From Salinibacterium hongtaonis (GTDB lineage Bacteria; Actinomycetota; Actinomycetes; Actinomycetales; Microbacteriaceae): 64,000 bases of DNA. Location: NCBI RefSeq assembly GCF_003065485.1, contig NZ_CP026951.1, positions 1,798,001 to 1,862,000 of the forward strand, given 5' to 3'. The first letter of the stretch is position 1. Each line of letters starts with the position of its first letter. A program made the translations under genes and the position numbers. Shown in pieces: positions 8,749 to 17,867 of the stretch. The notes under the pieces are model-generated. The model was not told the DNA's origin and did no database searches. It saw only the letters and a program-made list of their open reading frames with translations.

Positions 8749-9557
8749 TCGATCGCCGCAGGGTAGGGGCACTCGTGAGAAAAGACTGGAACGAGCTCAC
8801 GCGAAGCAAGCAGATCATGGCTCCGCTCGTGATCATTCCGCTTCTGTTCGCCATATTCATACCTTCTTTCGTCATTCTGCTCGGCAACAACCCCGCAGTC
8901 GCCTCATCGATCACCGGTTTCGGCACGTTCCTTGAAACTCTTCCCCCCGGAGTGGTGCCCGCGGGGTATTCCCTTGAGCAGACCGCGGTCTATGCCGTGA
9001 TCGTCTATTTCATGGCACCGTTCTTTTTGATCATCCCGGTAATGGTCGCAAGCATCACCGCCAGTTCGAGCATCGTCGGCGAGAAGGAACGGCGAACCAT
9101 CGAGGGACTGCTTTATACCCCCCTGACCGATCGGGAGCTGGTACTGGGCAAAGTGCTCGCCTCCGTGGTCCCCGCGATCCTCATCGCGTGGGCATCGTTT
9201 CTGGTCTACACGGTGGTGGTGAACACGCTGGGCGGACCGGTTCTCGATGGGCTGTTCTTTCCTACCTGGACGTGGGTTGTCATAGTGCTCGCTCTCGTGC
9301 CGCTCGTCGCATTCCTGGCGACGTGCCTAATCGTGGCGGTTTCAGGGCGCTCAACGACCGTGCAGGGCGCACAGGGGGCAGCCGTGCTCATCGTTCTCCC
9401 CGTCGTTGGCGTTGTCGTAAGCCAGGCATCCGGGCTGATGCTCTTCGATACTGCTGTTGCGCTCGGCGCCTCGGGAGTGTTGGTCGTGGTCGACACCGTC
9501 GTCTTTGCTCTGGTTGCCGGAAATATTCGCCGTGAGCGCATCCTCACCCAGCTGTGA
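8745..9557 (+). CDS. ABC-2 exporter permease
   Basis: 270 residues starting at a GTG overlapping the preceding stop. About six hydrophobic segments are seen (MAPLVIIPLLFAIFIPSF, YAVIVYFMAPFFLIIPVMVA, ILIAWASFLVYTVVV, WVVIVLALVPLVAFLATCL, and two near the C-terminus). The EKERRTIEGLLYTPLTDRELVLGK stretch after the second helix is characteristic of NatB/CcmB-type ABC-2 permeases. Works with the adjacent ATPase. It converges on dprA with a 23-bp gap. Confidence 0.9.
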   Translation: MIDRRRVGALVRKDWNELTRSKQIMAPLVIIPLLFAIFIPSFVILLGNNPAVASSITGFGTFLETLPPGVVPAGYSLEQTAVYAVIVYFMAPFFLIIPVMVASITASSSIVGEKERRTIEGLLYTPLTDRELVLGKVLASVVPAILIAWASFLVYTVVVNTLGGPVLDGLFFPTWTWVVIVLALVPLVAFLATCLIVAVSGRSTTVQGAQGAAVLIVLPVVGVVVSQASGLMLFDTAVALGASGVLVVVDTVVFALVAGNIRRERILTQL

Positions 9558-9580
9558 CCGCCCGGTGGTTCTCGACCCTC

Positions 9581-10816
9581 CTACCGCGACGAAACAGTAG
9601 AAACCCAGCCGCTTTCTCGCTCGCGCACGGCTCCCTCGAGATCGAGCTCACCGAGTACTGCCTGAACCTCGGCGACGGCCAGGCCGGAACGCGCTGCGAG
9701 ATCGGCAGTGTCCCTCGACGATCGCGGGGAAAGGGCATCGAGGACGCGCGTCGCAGCGGCCGACCGTGAACCATTCTCCGGGCCCTCCGACCCCGGCGCC
9801 GCACCTGCTCCCCCGTCGACGAGGTCAGCCATCTGCTGCGCCGTAGTGACGCACACCGCATCAAACTCTCGAATGAGCCGATGACACCCCGCCGACGCGG
9901 GACTCGTGACGGGTCCGGGAACCGCACCGAGGGGGCGGCCTAGAGCCGCAGCATGGCCTGCCGTGTTGAGCGAGCCCGACCGCTGACCAGCCTCGAGAAC
10001 GACGGTGGCCTGACCCGTCGCGGCGATTAACCTGTTGCGCTGGAGGAATCGCCATTTGCTCGGTTGCGCACCGCAGGGCAGCTCAGAAATAACCGCTCCG
10101 CATTCCACCATTCGCGCGAGGAGGGCATCGTGCCCCGAGGGGTAAAAGCGATCGACGCCACCGGCAAGAAAGGCGACGGTGACTCCCCGGCTAGCGAGCG
10201 CAGTTCGGTGAGCCATGCCATCGATTCCATAAGCAGCACCAGACACGATGGCGAACCCGCGATCGACGAGGCCAGCAGAGGCTTCCATGGTCACGTGCTC
10301 GCCGTAGCCGGTGGCAGCCCGCGCACCGACGAGGGAGATGGAGCGGTCGAGCGCGGTGAGCGCCTCCTCCGTGCCCCTCACCCAGAGCGCGATGGGCGCA
10401 TGGGGACCTAAATCGGCAAGGGATGCTGGCCAGAGCGGGTCCCCGGGAGTGAGCAGACGCACTCCCAACCGTGCTGCTTGTGCAAGCGCGAGAAGCGCTG
10501 ATGAGGAACGCAGCCGTGGCGACCACCGATCCAGGGCCTTCGCGACATCGGCGACACCCACGTCGTTCGGTGCCGCACCTGAATCTGCAATCTCCGCAGC
10601 AATTGACTCCGCAGGGGCACGATCGATGAGAACAGTCAACGCTCGGGCCGGGCCCAACGCCGCAATGAGCTCCCCTGCCACGCGGTCACCCGGTTCAGCG
10701 ATCCCCGACCAGCCCGCGCGCGCGAAGATCTCCGCGGTCTGGTCTCCATCCGCTGCCCCAGCCACCGCCGAAACACGGGCAGACACCTCGCTCATGGCGA
10801 GTCCGAATATGGTCAT
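9581..10816 (-). CDS. dprA: DNA processing protein DprA
   Basis: 411 residues from ATG 10816, which overlaps the comM stop (ATGA); MSEVSARV at 10795 is a possible later start. The Rossmann-like DprA core is clear: SLVGARAATGYGEHVTMEAS, FAIVSGAAYGIDGMAHRTAL, AFLAGGVDRFYPSGH, FLQRNRLIAATGQATVVLEA and SGSLNTAGHAAALGRPLGAVPG. A C-terminal winged-helix-like segment (VLDALSPRSSRDTADLAARSG...) follows. It loads RecA on incoming single strands in transformable bacteria. Third gene of yraN-comM-dprA. Confidence 0.95.
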   Translation of the reverse strand: MTIFGLAMSEVSARVSAVAGAADGDQTAEIFARAGWSGIAEPGDRVAGELIAALGPARALTVLIDRAPAESIAAEIADSGAAPNDVGVADVAKALDRWSPRLRSSSALLALAQAARLGVRLLTPGDPLWPASLADLGPHAPIALWVRGTEEALTALDRSISLVGARAATGYGEHVTMEASAGLVDRGFAIVSGAAYGIDGMAHRTALASRGVTVAFLAGGVDRFYPSGHDALLARMVECGAVISELPCGAQPSKWRFLQRNRLIAATGQATVVLEAGQRSGSLNTAGHAAALGRPLGAVPGPVTSPASAGCHRLIREFDAVCVTTAQQMADLVDGGAGAAPGSEGPENGSRSAAATRVLDALSPRSSRDTADLAARSGLAVAEVQAVLGELDLEGAVRERESGWVSTVSSR

Positions 10817-12348
10817 GAAATACCTCTCCTCAGAAACAGGGCTCGCCCGATGTGGTCGGCACGAGGAGACGACGAACCATCGAGATCGGAGATGGTCCAT
10901 GCGGTGCGCAGCACCCTGTCGTATCCGCGCATAGTGATGGCCCCTCTCTCGAGCGCTCGGTCGAGAGACGCCGTCGCATTAGCGGGGGGTCGGTGCGCCG
11001 GGGCCCTGAGCCAGACCCCAGACACCCGAGAGTTGAGCCGCCACGGTGTCGCGTTAAGTCGCTCAGCAGCAGCAGCCCGCGCAAGTACAACCCGCTGCCG
11101 AGCATCCCTCGTGGTGATCCGCTGGCCTTCTTCACTGAGCCTCATCTGAGCTGCGGTGATGCGGTTGACCCGCAACTGGATATCGATGCGATCGAGCAGC
11201 GGACCGGAGAGCCGGGCCAGGTATCGGCGGCGCGCCGCGGGAGGGCACGTGCACTCAGCGTCGGCACCGCCGTAGTTGCCACAGGGGCACGGGTTTGCGG
11301 CGAGTACGAGCTGAAATCGGCCAGGAAAACTAGCGACAGCATTCGCGCGGTGGATCGTGATGGAGCCCGATTCGAGCGGCTGCCTCAGGGTATCGAGCAC
11401 AGAGCTCGAGAACTCCGGAGCTTCGTCGAGAAAAAGAACTCCGTGGCAGGCCCGTGCAGCCGCGCCCGGCCGAATCACTCCACTGCCACCGCCCACGAGT
11501 GACGCAGCGGTCGCAGTGTGGTGCGGCGCCTCGAACGGCGGCCGCGCGTCGAGAGCACGGCCGATGCGTCGACCGGAAAGTGACCGAAGAGAGCTCACTT
11601 CTAGTGCCTCGTCCGGCGTGAGGTCGGGAAGGAGGCCCGGGAGTCGCGCAGCAAGCATCGTCTTGCCCGCCCCGGGCGGGCCCAGCATGAAAAGGTGGTG
11701 CCCTCCCGCAGCCGCAACAACAAGCGCGTCGATCGATTCGGCGCCGCCCATGACATCGGCGAGATCGGTTTCGTCGTGATCGTGGCCCTCCGCGACGGGA
11801 GCCGCGTGCAGAGCATCCACGGGTAGGGGATCAAGCTCGCTTCCATGCCAGATTGCGGCGTCCCTGAGGGAGGCGACCCCCACGACTCTGATGCCGGGCA
11901 CCAGCTCGGCTTCGTGCTGGTTGCCCACGGGCACCATGACCGTCGTCGATCCCGCCCTGGCTGCGGCGACGACGGACGGGAGGATGCCCACCGTCGGCCG
12001 CAGTCTGCCGTCGAGCCCCAGCTCCCCTAGATGCACAACAGAGGCGACCGACTCCGCCGAGACCGCTCCATCGGCGGCGAGCGACGCGAGCGCGATGGCA
12101 AGATCGAACGCCGAACCGTGTTTGGGCAGCGATGCGGGCGAGAGGTTAACAGTGATCTTGCGACTGGCGAGCGGGCATCCCGAGTTCGCCGCCGCAGCCC
12201 GAACGCGTTCGCGAGCTTCGCCGAGTGCGGCATCGGGCAGACCAATGATCGCAAAACCCGGCAAATTGCTCGAGATATCGGCCTCAACCTCGACGAGTTC
12301 ACCGGCGAGACCGAGCAGCGCAACCGCATTGGTGCGTGCGACCGCCAT
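10813..12348 (-). CDS. comM: YifB/ComM-type Mg-chelatase-like AAA ATPase
   Basis: 511 residues. The N-terminal Lon-protease-like subdomain (ARTNAVALLGLAGELVEVE...) is followed by an AAA+ core with Walker A MLGPPGAGKTMLAARLPGLLP, Walker B GVLFLDEAPEF and the Cys-rich insertion NPCPCGNYGGADAECTCPP. ComM helicases promote branch migration during transformation. The start overlaps the yraN stop by one base (TGATG) and its stop overlaps the dprA start. Confidence 0.94.
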   Translation of the reverse strand: MAVARTNAVALLGLAGELVEVEADISSNLPGFAIIGLPDAALGEARERVRAAAANSGCPLASRKITVNLSPASLPKHGSAFDLAIALASLAADGAVSAESVASVVHLGELGLDGRLRPTVGILPSVVAAARAGSTTVMVPVGNQHEAELVPGIRVVGVASLRDAAIWHGSELDPLPVDALHAAPVAEGHDHDETDLADVMGGAESIDALVVAAAGGHHLFMLGPPGAGKTMLAARLPGLLPDLTPDEALEVSSLRSLSGRRIGRALDARPPFEAPHHTATAASLVGGGSGVIRPGAAARACHGVLFLDEAPEFSSSVLDTLRQPLESGSITIHRANAVASFPGRFQLVLAANPCPCGNYGGADAECTCPPAARRRYLARLSGPLLDRIDIQLRVNRITAAQMRLSEEGQRITTRDARQRVVLARAAAAERLNATPWRLNSRVSGVWLRAPAHRPPANATASLDRALERGAITMRGYDRVLRTAWTISDLDGSSSPRADHIGRALFLRRGIS

Positions 12349-12719
12349 CAGTGGATTCGCATGACGTGTTCGACGACCGGGACAGCGCCAGATCGCCGGA
12401 GAACCCCGATCGCATCGATGCGGATGCTTCGGCGTCGGAGGGCAGTGAGCTCAGTGGGGTTCTGCTCACACCAGGCGGCAGCGAGCCTGCGCAGCCGGGC
12501 GAGCTTCTGAGGGGTTATGGCCTCGAGCGGGTGGCCGTATCGCAGGCTCGACCGAGTTTTGACCTCAACGAACACCGTGTCACGCCCATCGAACGCCACG
12601 ATGTCGATCTCGCCCTGCTGGCACCGCCAGTTTCTTTCGAGAATCGTGTATCCCGCCCTGGCAAGAAACGCCGCAGCGTGATTCTCACCCCACTCGCCCA
12701 GCTCATCCTTAGCGGACAT
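12348..12719 (-). CDS. YraN/UPF0102 endonuclease-like protein
   Basis: 123 residues from ATG 12719, chosen because a near-perfect AGGAGG lies five bases upstream (12723-12728); a GTG at 12725 lies inside that site. The restriction-endonuclease-like PD-(D/E)xK core is visible as GEIDIVAFDGRDTVFVEVKTR. The precise function of the family is unsettled. First gene of the yraN-comM-dprA unit, the same trio seen in many actinobacteria. Confidence 0.92.
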   Translation of the reverse strand: MSAKDELGEWGENHAAAFLARAGYTILERNWRCQQGEIDIVAFDGRDTVFVEVKTRSSLRYGHPLEAITPQKLARLRRLAAAWCEQNPTELTALRRRSIRIDAIGVLRRSGAVPVVEHVMRIH

Positions 12720-12873
12720 AACCACCTCCTGCGTCGACCCTCTCGCTTGGGACCGGCGGAGATTGCGCAGAAGCCGACCGCGGTGGAACGGGCTATGACC
12801 GCTGTCGTGGGGAGGACAGAAGCCCAGACAGTCTCACCTGATGTACAGGAGGGCGTGAATATGCTGAGCGGTT

Positions 12874-14175
12874 GTGACCTCAGAACGACGATCGGCCCGC
12901 CGAGACAGCCCTAGCTCGACTCCCGCCGAAACAGTAGCCCGGCATGGACGTTTGCCGCGCAATGGAACGGGCCGTGGCCTGCTGCGCCTCGTCGCATCCG
13001 TCGCCGCCGTCGCCGTCGTCAGCACCGTGTTCGTCGGCGGAGTAGCCGCCCTAAGCCTGACCAGCCAGCTCAAGCCGGGCATCGCGCTCGCGGGCGAAGA
13101 GACCGTTCCCGATATCGGCGCGATCGAAGGCGGAGTAAACCTGCTGCTCATCGGAAGCGACGGAGGGGAAGGCAACGCGGCTTATGGCAAGCGCGAGGCC
13201 GAACTCAATGACGTGACAATGCTGATGCACATCTCTGAAGATCACACCAACGCCACGGTCGTCAGCTTTCCCCGAGACCTTCTGGTCGACATTCCCGCCT
13301 GCACCGACGAGGAGGGAAACCAGAACCGAGCCGTGACGTCGCAGAAGCTCAATAGCTCGCTCGGCCGCGGAGGCCTCGCCTGCACCGTGCTGACGGTCGA
13401 AAAGCTCACGGGCCTCGAGATCCCCTACGCCGCCAAGATCGAGATGGACGGCGTGATCCAGATGTCGACCGCCGTCGGTGGCGTCGATGTGTGCGTGGGC
13501 ACTGCCATCCGCGACCGTCAGATCGGCTTCAGCCTGGATGCCGGCGAGCACACGTTGGCAGGATGGGACGCACTGCAGTTCCTGCGCACCCGCTACGGAG
13601 TCGGCGACGGCAGTGACCTGAGCCGCAACGACAATCAGCGAGTCTTTCTCTCGGCCCTCGTGCGCAAGATCAAGAGCGAAGAGACCCTCTCCAATGTTGT
13701 GACCGTCTACGGGCTCGCCAAGGCCGCAATCAGCAACATGCAGATGTCGAACAGCCTGCAGAACGTGAACACCCTGGCCTCGATCGCGGTGGCCCTTAAA
13801 GACATTCCGCTCGACAGTGTGCTGTTCTTGCAGTACCCCGGGGCCACAGGAATGGCCGGAAGCCAGAGCGTAGTTGTGCCGAATAAGAAGGATGCCGCGG
13901 TGCTATTCGGCGCTATCAAGGCCGACCAACAGCTCGCTATTACGGGCGGGCTCGGCAACGGTTCCCTGACGGATCCCACGGTGCCGGAGCCGGTCGAACC
14001 TGACGCAGCCGCTGGCGCGGATAACGCGGCGGGCGTCGAAGAAGGATCGGTCGACGCGGGGACGAGCACTCCGCCAGAGTCGACTACCGAGCCAACGGCC
14101 CCGGCAATCGTCGATCTGCCAGGAACGGTGAAGGGTCAAACCGCCGGGACTCTCACCTGCTCGGCGGGGCAATAG
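12874..14175 (+). CDS. LytR-CpsA-Psr (LCP) family protein
   Basis: 433 residues from GTG 12874. A basic N-terminus and one membrane anchor (LVASVAAVAVVSTVFVGGVAAL, about residues 38-60) precede an extracellular LCP domain: NLLLIGSDG, NDVTMLMHISEDHTNATVVSFPRDLLVDIP, GGVDVCVG, FLRTRYGVGDGSDLSRNDNQRVFL. These hold the acidic and Arg residues used to bind pyrophosphate-linked lipid donors. LCP enzymes attach glycopolymers to peptidoglycan. The C-terminus is a Pro/Thr/Ala-rich low-complexity tail. The start codon has only a weak ribosome-binding site. Confidence 0.92.
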   Translation: MTSERRSARRDSPSSTPAETVARHGRLPRNGTGRGLLRLVASVAAVAVVSTVFVGGVAALSLTSQLKPGIALAGEETVPDIGAIEGGVNLLLIGSDGGEGNAAYGKREAELNDVTMLMHISEDHTNATVVSFPRDLLVDIPACTDEEGNQNRAVTSQKLNSSLGRGGLACTVLTVEKLTGLEIPYAAKIEMDGVIQMSTAVGGVDVCVGTAIRDRQIGFSLDAGEHTLAGWDALQFLRTRYGVGDGSDLSRNDNQRVFLSALVRKIKSEETLSNVVTVYGLAKAAISNMQMSNSLQNVNTLASIAVALKDIPLDSVLFLQYPGATGMAGSQSVVVPNKKDAAVLFGAIKADQQLAITGGLGNGSLTDPTVPEPVEPDAAAGADNAAGVEEGSVDAGTSTPPESTTEPTAPAIVDLPGTVKGQTAGTLTCSAGQ

Positions 14176-14211
14176 CCCGCAGAACCCAGCGGTCTGGGGC
14201 TGCCCCTGGAG

Positions 14212-14535
14212 TTACTCGTCGAGCGCGAGCTCTTTAGGCAACTCAAGCTCTTTGGCGTTGAGTTCCTCAACGTTGACGTCTTTGAAGGTGAGCACCCTGA
14301 CGGCTTTAACGAAGCGGTCCGAGCGGTAGACATCCCACACCCAGACATCCTTCATCGTCAGCTCAAAGTAGAAGTCATGCTCCGTGTCTTGACGGACCAG
14401 CTCGACCTCGTTGGCCAGATAGAAGCGCCGCTCGGTCTCGACGACATAGCGAAACTGCGACACAACATCGCGGTACTCGCGAAACAGCGCCAGCTCAACC
14501 TCGCGGTCGTAGTCTTCGAATTCGTCTTCGTCCAT
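14212..14535 (-). CDS. DUF2469 protein
   Basis: 107 residues, rich in acidic and aromatic residues (MDEDEFEDYDREVELALFRE..., YFELTMKDVWVWDVYRSDRFVKAVRVLTFKDVNVEEL). This small soluble protein is strongly conserved in actinobacteria and nearly always next to rnhB, as here (74-bp gap). No biochemical role is known to me; the context hints at nucleic-acid metabolism but gives no proof. Confidence 0.9.
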   Translation of the reverse strand: MDEDEFEDYDREVELALFREYRDVVSQFRYVVETERRFYLANEVELVRQDTEHDFYFELTMKDVWVWDVYRSDRFVKAVRVLTFKDVNVEELNAKELELPKELALDE

Positions 14536-14609
14536 AGCGGTTCAATCCTACGCTCATCCCTGCGGCACCCGATGCCCCCGAAATCGACCGTAGGCGAAGC
14601 TTCCGCTCG

Positions 14610-15266
14610 TTAGAGCGCGATCTCGAGTTGCGTCTTGAGCCAGGTGTGGCGGTGAAGCTCGCTAGGCCCGAGCCTGTCGATCGCTTCATAGTGCGCAGCG
14701 CTGCCGTAACCCTTGTTGCCCGACCAGCCATAGCCGGGAATACGTGTGTCCTCCGCGATCATGATGCGATCGCGATGCACCTTGGCCACGATGGACGCGG
14801 CCGAGACCGAGGCGCAGTCACGGTCGGCCTTAGTGCGCGTTTGCACCCTGAGCGGGTTGACGAGCGCGGGTGACAGCCAGTCGAAGTGACCATCGAGCAG
14901 GATCACAGAGTCGTGGATTGCAACGCCCGCCTCGTGCAGGCTCATGAGAGCGCGCTTGCCAGCGAGGCCTAGGCAGGCCGAGATTCCCAGGCGATCAACC
15001 TCGTCCGCCGTAGCCAGCCCGACAGCACTAAACAGCGCCCAGTCGCGGGTTAGCGGCTCCAATTCGTCCCGACGCTTCTCGCTGAGCAGCTTCGAGTCGC
15101 GCAGCCTCTCGGGGATCGGCGGCATGATCTCGGAGACAACCGCCATCCCTACCCCGACGGGGCCAGCGATAGCTCCCCGACCGACTTCGTCGCATCCGAT
15201 GACGAACCGTGCGCCTTGGCGGTGAAGGTCGGCCTCGATCTCAAGAGTGGGTGCTGCGGCTGCCAT
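14610..15266 (-). CDS. rnhB: Ribonuclease HII
   Basis: 218 residues from ATG 15266, one base after the lepB stop codon (15268-15270); a longer frame reaches 15296 inside lepB. It removes RNA from RNA-DNA hybrids. The RNase HII motifs are intact: VIGCDEVGRGAIAGPV (catalytic Asp-Glu), RDSKLLSEKRRDEL, ILLDGHFDWL, KADRDCASVSAASIVAKVHRD. Part of the rplS-lepB-rnhB order. Confidence 0.96.
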   Translation of the reverse strand: MAAAAPTLEIEADLHRQGARFVIGCDEVGRGAIAGPVGVGMAVVSEIMPPIPERLRDSKLLSEKRRDELEPLTRDWALFSAVGLATADEVDRLGISACLGLAGKRALMSLHEAGVAIHDSVILLDGHFDWLSPALVNPLRVQTRTKADRDCASVSAASIVAKVHRDRIMIAEDTRIPGYGWSGNKGYGSAAHYEAIDRLGPSELHRHTWLKTQLEIAL

Positions 15267-15267
15267 C

Positions 15268-16023
15268 TCACTGGGCCAAGGGCTGGGCCTCGGCAACTCC
15301 TTCGAAAACTGTGGGGTAATTGTCGAGCCACGTCCAGCGCTCAGTGGGCCAGCTGATCATGACGGCACGCCCAACGACGTTGTCAATCGGCACATAACCC
15401 TTGCTCGGGCCCGTCACATTGCAACGGGAATCGCAGGAGTTGTAGCGGTTGTCGCCCATAACCCAGAGCGAACCCTCGGGAACGGTGACCGCGAAGTCGT
15501 CTTTGGCGACCTTATTCACCCGGTCAGGAAGCTTGAGATAGGGCTCGTCCAGGGGAACACCATTGACAGACATCTGGCCGAAGGCATTGCAGCAGGCGAC
15601 CTCGTCACCCGGCAGGCCGATCACCCTCTTGATCAGGTGATCGTTGCTATCCGGTGCGCTAAATCCAATGAGTGCGAGGAACCAATCGAGCGCCTCCACC
15701 AGCGGCGGGCGCGTCTCCTCAGGAACCTGGGTGAGCCATCCGCCCGGGTCTCGGAAGACGACGATGTCGCCCCGCTCCAGCTCGACCATGCCGGGAACCA
15801 ACTGGTTCACGATAATGCGGTCGTTGACCTGGAGCGTGTTCTCCATGGACGACGACGGGATATAAAACGACCGAACGAGAAAGGTCTTGATTCCCACCGA
15901 GATGATGATTGCGGCAATAAAGATAATCAGGAGATCGCGAAGAAAGAGCGCGACGCCGCGGCCTTTGCTGCGGCGTCTCGGAACGGCGGCGGAGTCTGCC
16001 TCTGCCGAAGAATTGTCTGTCAT
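15268..16023 (-). CDS. lepB: Type I signal peptidase
   Basis: 251 residues. One membrane anchor (FLRDLLIIFIAAIIISVGIKTFLV, about residues 27-50) is followed by the catalytic serine in FYIPSSSMENTL and the catalytic lysine in HLIKRVIGLPGDEV, then WVMGDNRYNSCDSR. It removes signal peptides from exported proteins on the outer face of the membrane. An AGGGG site precedes the ATG. A 13-bp stem-loop separates it from rplS. Confidence 0.96.
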   Translation of the reverse strand: MTDNSSAEADSAAVPRRRSKGRGVALFLRDLLIIFIAAIIISVGIKTFLVRSFYIPSSSMENTLQVNDRIIVNQLVPGMVELERGDIVVFRDPGGWLTQVPEETRPPLVEALDWFLALIGFSAPDSNDHLIKRVIGLPGDEVACCNAFGQMSVNGVPLDEPYLKLPDRVNKVAKDDFAVTVPEGSLWVMGDNRYNSCDSRCNVTGPSKGYVPIDNVVGRAVMISWPTERWTWLDNYPTVFEGVAEAQPLAQ

Positions 16024-16032
16024 TAAACCCCT

Positions 16033-16065
16033 GAGCTCCCCACCAGTTTATGTGGTGGGGAGCTC
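16033..16065 (-). terminator. Strong stem-loop between rplS and lepB
   Basis: A perfect 13-bp stem (GAGCTCCCCACCA with TGGTGGGGAGCTC) closes a 7-nt loop. On the minus strand only AGGGGTTTAATG follows, so there is no real U tract, and the last bases are the lepB ribosome-binding site and start codon. It may be a leaky terminator or an RNA processing/stability element reducing lepB relative to rplS. Confidence 0.6.
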
Positions 16066-16098
16066 GGTAAACCTCTGAGGGATCGGAACTGGTCCGAA

Positions 16099-16446
16099 TT
16101 AGTTGTCGCGCTTTTCCTTGATCTTGGCCTTCTTGCCACGCAGTTCGCGCAGGTAGTAAAGCTTGGCGCGACGGACGTCACCGCGGGTGACGACCTCGAT
16201 GCGGTCGATTACGGGCGAGTGCACCGGGAAGGTACGCTCTACGCCGACCTGAAAGCTGACCTTGCGAACCGTAAACGTCTCGCGAACGCCCTCGTTCTGG
16301 CGGCCGATGACGACGCCCTGGAAGACCTGAACACGGGAGCGGGTGCCCTCGATGATGTTGACGTGCACCTTGACGGTGTCACCGGCGCGGAACTCCGGAA
16401 TGTCGGAACGGAGGGAAGCCGCGTCGACGGCGTCGAGAATATGCAT
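16099..16446 (-). CDS. rplS: 50S ribosomal protein L19
   Basis: 115 residues from ATG 16446 ([19 protein letters not shown]), preceded by AGAGAG. L19 contacts the 30S-50S interface. Conserved stretches are [52 protein letters not shown] and [18 protein letters not shown]. The frame extends upstream to 16785 but crosses a good promoter and other genes, so that extension is rejected. Confidence 0.97.
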   Translation of the reverse strand: MHILDAVDAASLRSDIPEFRAGDTVKVHVNIIEGTRSRVQVFQGVVIGRQNEGVRETFTVRKVSFQVGVERTFPVHSPVIDRIEVVTRGDVRRAKLYYLRELRGKKAKIKEKRDN

Positions 16447-16566
16447 TGTTGTTCGCTCTCTGCGACCGCCACAGGTCGACCGCGTTCTCGGTTCTGCAAG
16501 AAAAGGGATCGTGCCGTAAGACTGCAGACTCCCCTGTGGCAGAGTCGTGCGCAGGCACAAACACTC

Positions 16567-16596
16567 ATTCTGCCACACGCAGCCCTGCGGTGCTAA
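16567..16596 (-). promoter_or_regulatory. rplS: Promoter for rplS
   Basis: On the minus strand, TTAGCA (16596-16591) and CAGAAT (16572-16567) are 18 bp apart, a fair match to the primary sigma factor consensus, about 120 bp upstream of the rplS start. The -10 region TGGCAGAATGAG closely matches that upstream of rpsP (TGGCAGAATAGAG). Confidence 0.6.
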
Positions 16597-16621
16597 TTCG
16601 CCCGGAGGACGCGAACCGCGG

Positions 16622-17113
16622 CTAGACCTCAGGCGGATCGATGCGGATGACCTGGCCAGCGAGCGGAGCGTCGGGTCTCGGGTGCGTCCTGCGATACTCC
16701 TGCGCCGAGGGAACCGAAATCTCGAGAGTGTCGATGGCCGACTGAACGCGGCGCTTCGTCTCCGACAGGAGTTGCCACACGGCACTCCAGAACGCCGCGA
16801 GGCCCAAGAGAATCACGGGAATTGAGATCGCGCCGTGTTCGACCACCCCGGCGAGGATGATCGACAGGTACCAGGCAGACAGCAGCCCGAGATCCCATGC
16901 TGAGGGCCCTCCCCCTTCGCGCACCGACTTGCGAAACCAGGTAACCGTGGCCACGATCGCCATACAGACTCCGAGTGCGACACCGGACAGGGTCACCAGC
17001 GGTATCTGCCAGTCATCGACTCGAAGGATGAACGCGCGGGCGAGGATGAGCCACAGGGGCAGCACAATGGCGGCCCCGAAGATGATCGGGACAAACAGAC
17101 GGCGCGCAGACAT
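16622..17113 (-). CDS. Small membrane protein of unknown function
   Basis: 163 residues from ATG 17113 ([13 protein letters not shown]). Four hydrophobic segments are seen ([83 protein letters not shown]) followed by a soluble C-terminus of about 45 residues. I do not recognise a family. It sits between trmD and rplS; the frame could extend to 17257 but would then overlap trmD. Confidence 0.7.
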   Translation of the reverse strand: MSARRLFVPIIFGAAIVLPLWLILARAFILRVDDWQIPLVTLSGVALGVCMAIVATVTWFRKSVREGGGPSAWDLGLLSAWYLSIILAGVVEHGAISIPVILLGLAAFWSAVWQLLSETKRRVQSAIDTLEISVPSAQEYRRTHPRPDAPLAGQVIRIDPPEV

Positions 17114-17156
17114 GGCCTCACAGTAGTGGTCGGCGCTGGACGCCCGCCGAACGCGG

Positions 17157-17858
17157 TTAGTCGAGCGCGGGTGGCGGCAGCAGTTCGGGCCGCACGCTGC
17201 GGGTGCGTTCGATCTGCTGCTCATGGCGCCACCGCGCGATCGCAGCGTGGTTGCCACTCAGGAGCACAGGCGGCACCTCACGTTCGCGCCACACTGCGGG
17301 CTTCGTGTAGCTCGGGTACTCGAGCAAGCCGCCCTCGTGGCTCTCCTCAACCAGGCTCTCAGGGTTGCCGACAACGCCCGGAATAAGCCGACCGATGGCC
17401 TCGATCATGGCCATCGTGGCGACCTCTCCCCCGTTGAGGACATAGTCACCGAGGCTCACGAGGCGAACCTCGGCCTTGGTCGCGGCGTAGTCGACGACGC
17501 GCTGATCGATGCCCTCGTAGCGACCGCATCCGAAGACCAGATGAGGATGCTCGGCAAGTTCCCGGGCCATGGCCTGCGTGAAAACGCGGCCGGCAGGTGA
17601 CGGAAAGATTACCGTCGGAGCGTGCTCGGCCGGGTCGATGATGCTGTCGAGAGCCTCGCCCCAGGGCTCCGGCTTCATCACCATTCCGGCGCCGCCACCG
17701 TAGGGCGTGTCGTCGACCGTGCGGTGACGATCGTGCGTGAAGTCGCGCAGGTCGTGCACCCCGAGGTCGATGAGCCCCGACGTGCGGGCCTTGCCGAGCA
17801 GAGAGACGTCGAGCACAGAGAAGAACTCGGGAAAGATCGTGACGATGTCGATGCGCAC
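17157..17858 (-). CDS. trmD: tRNA (guanine37-N1)-methyltransferase
   Basis: 233 residues starting at a GTG ([13 protein letters not shown]). It uses SAM to methylate G37 of tRNAs and prevents frameshifting. SPOUT-fold motifs are intact: [41 protein letters not shown] and the linker with [14 protein letters not shown]. The CbiX-like gene ends ten bases upstream, so the two may share a transcript. Confidence 0.96.
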   Translation of the reverse strand: MRIDIVTIFPEFFSVLDVSLLGKARTSGLIDLGVHDLRDFTHDRHRTVDDTPYGGGAGMVMKPEPWGEALDSIIDPAEHAPTVIFPSPAGRVFTQAMARELAEHPHLVFGCGRYEGIDQRVVDYAATKAEVRLVSLGDYVLNGGEVATMAMIEAIGRLIPGVVGNPESLVEESHEGGLLEYPSYTKPAVWREREVPPVLLSGNHAAIARWRHEQQIERTRSVRPELLPPPALD

Positions 17859-17867
17859 CCCGAGAGT

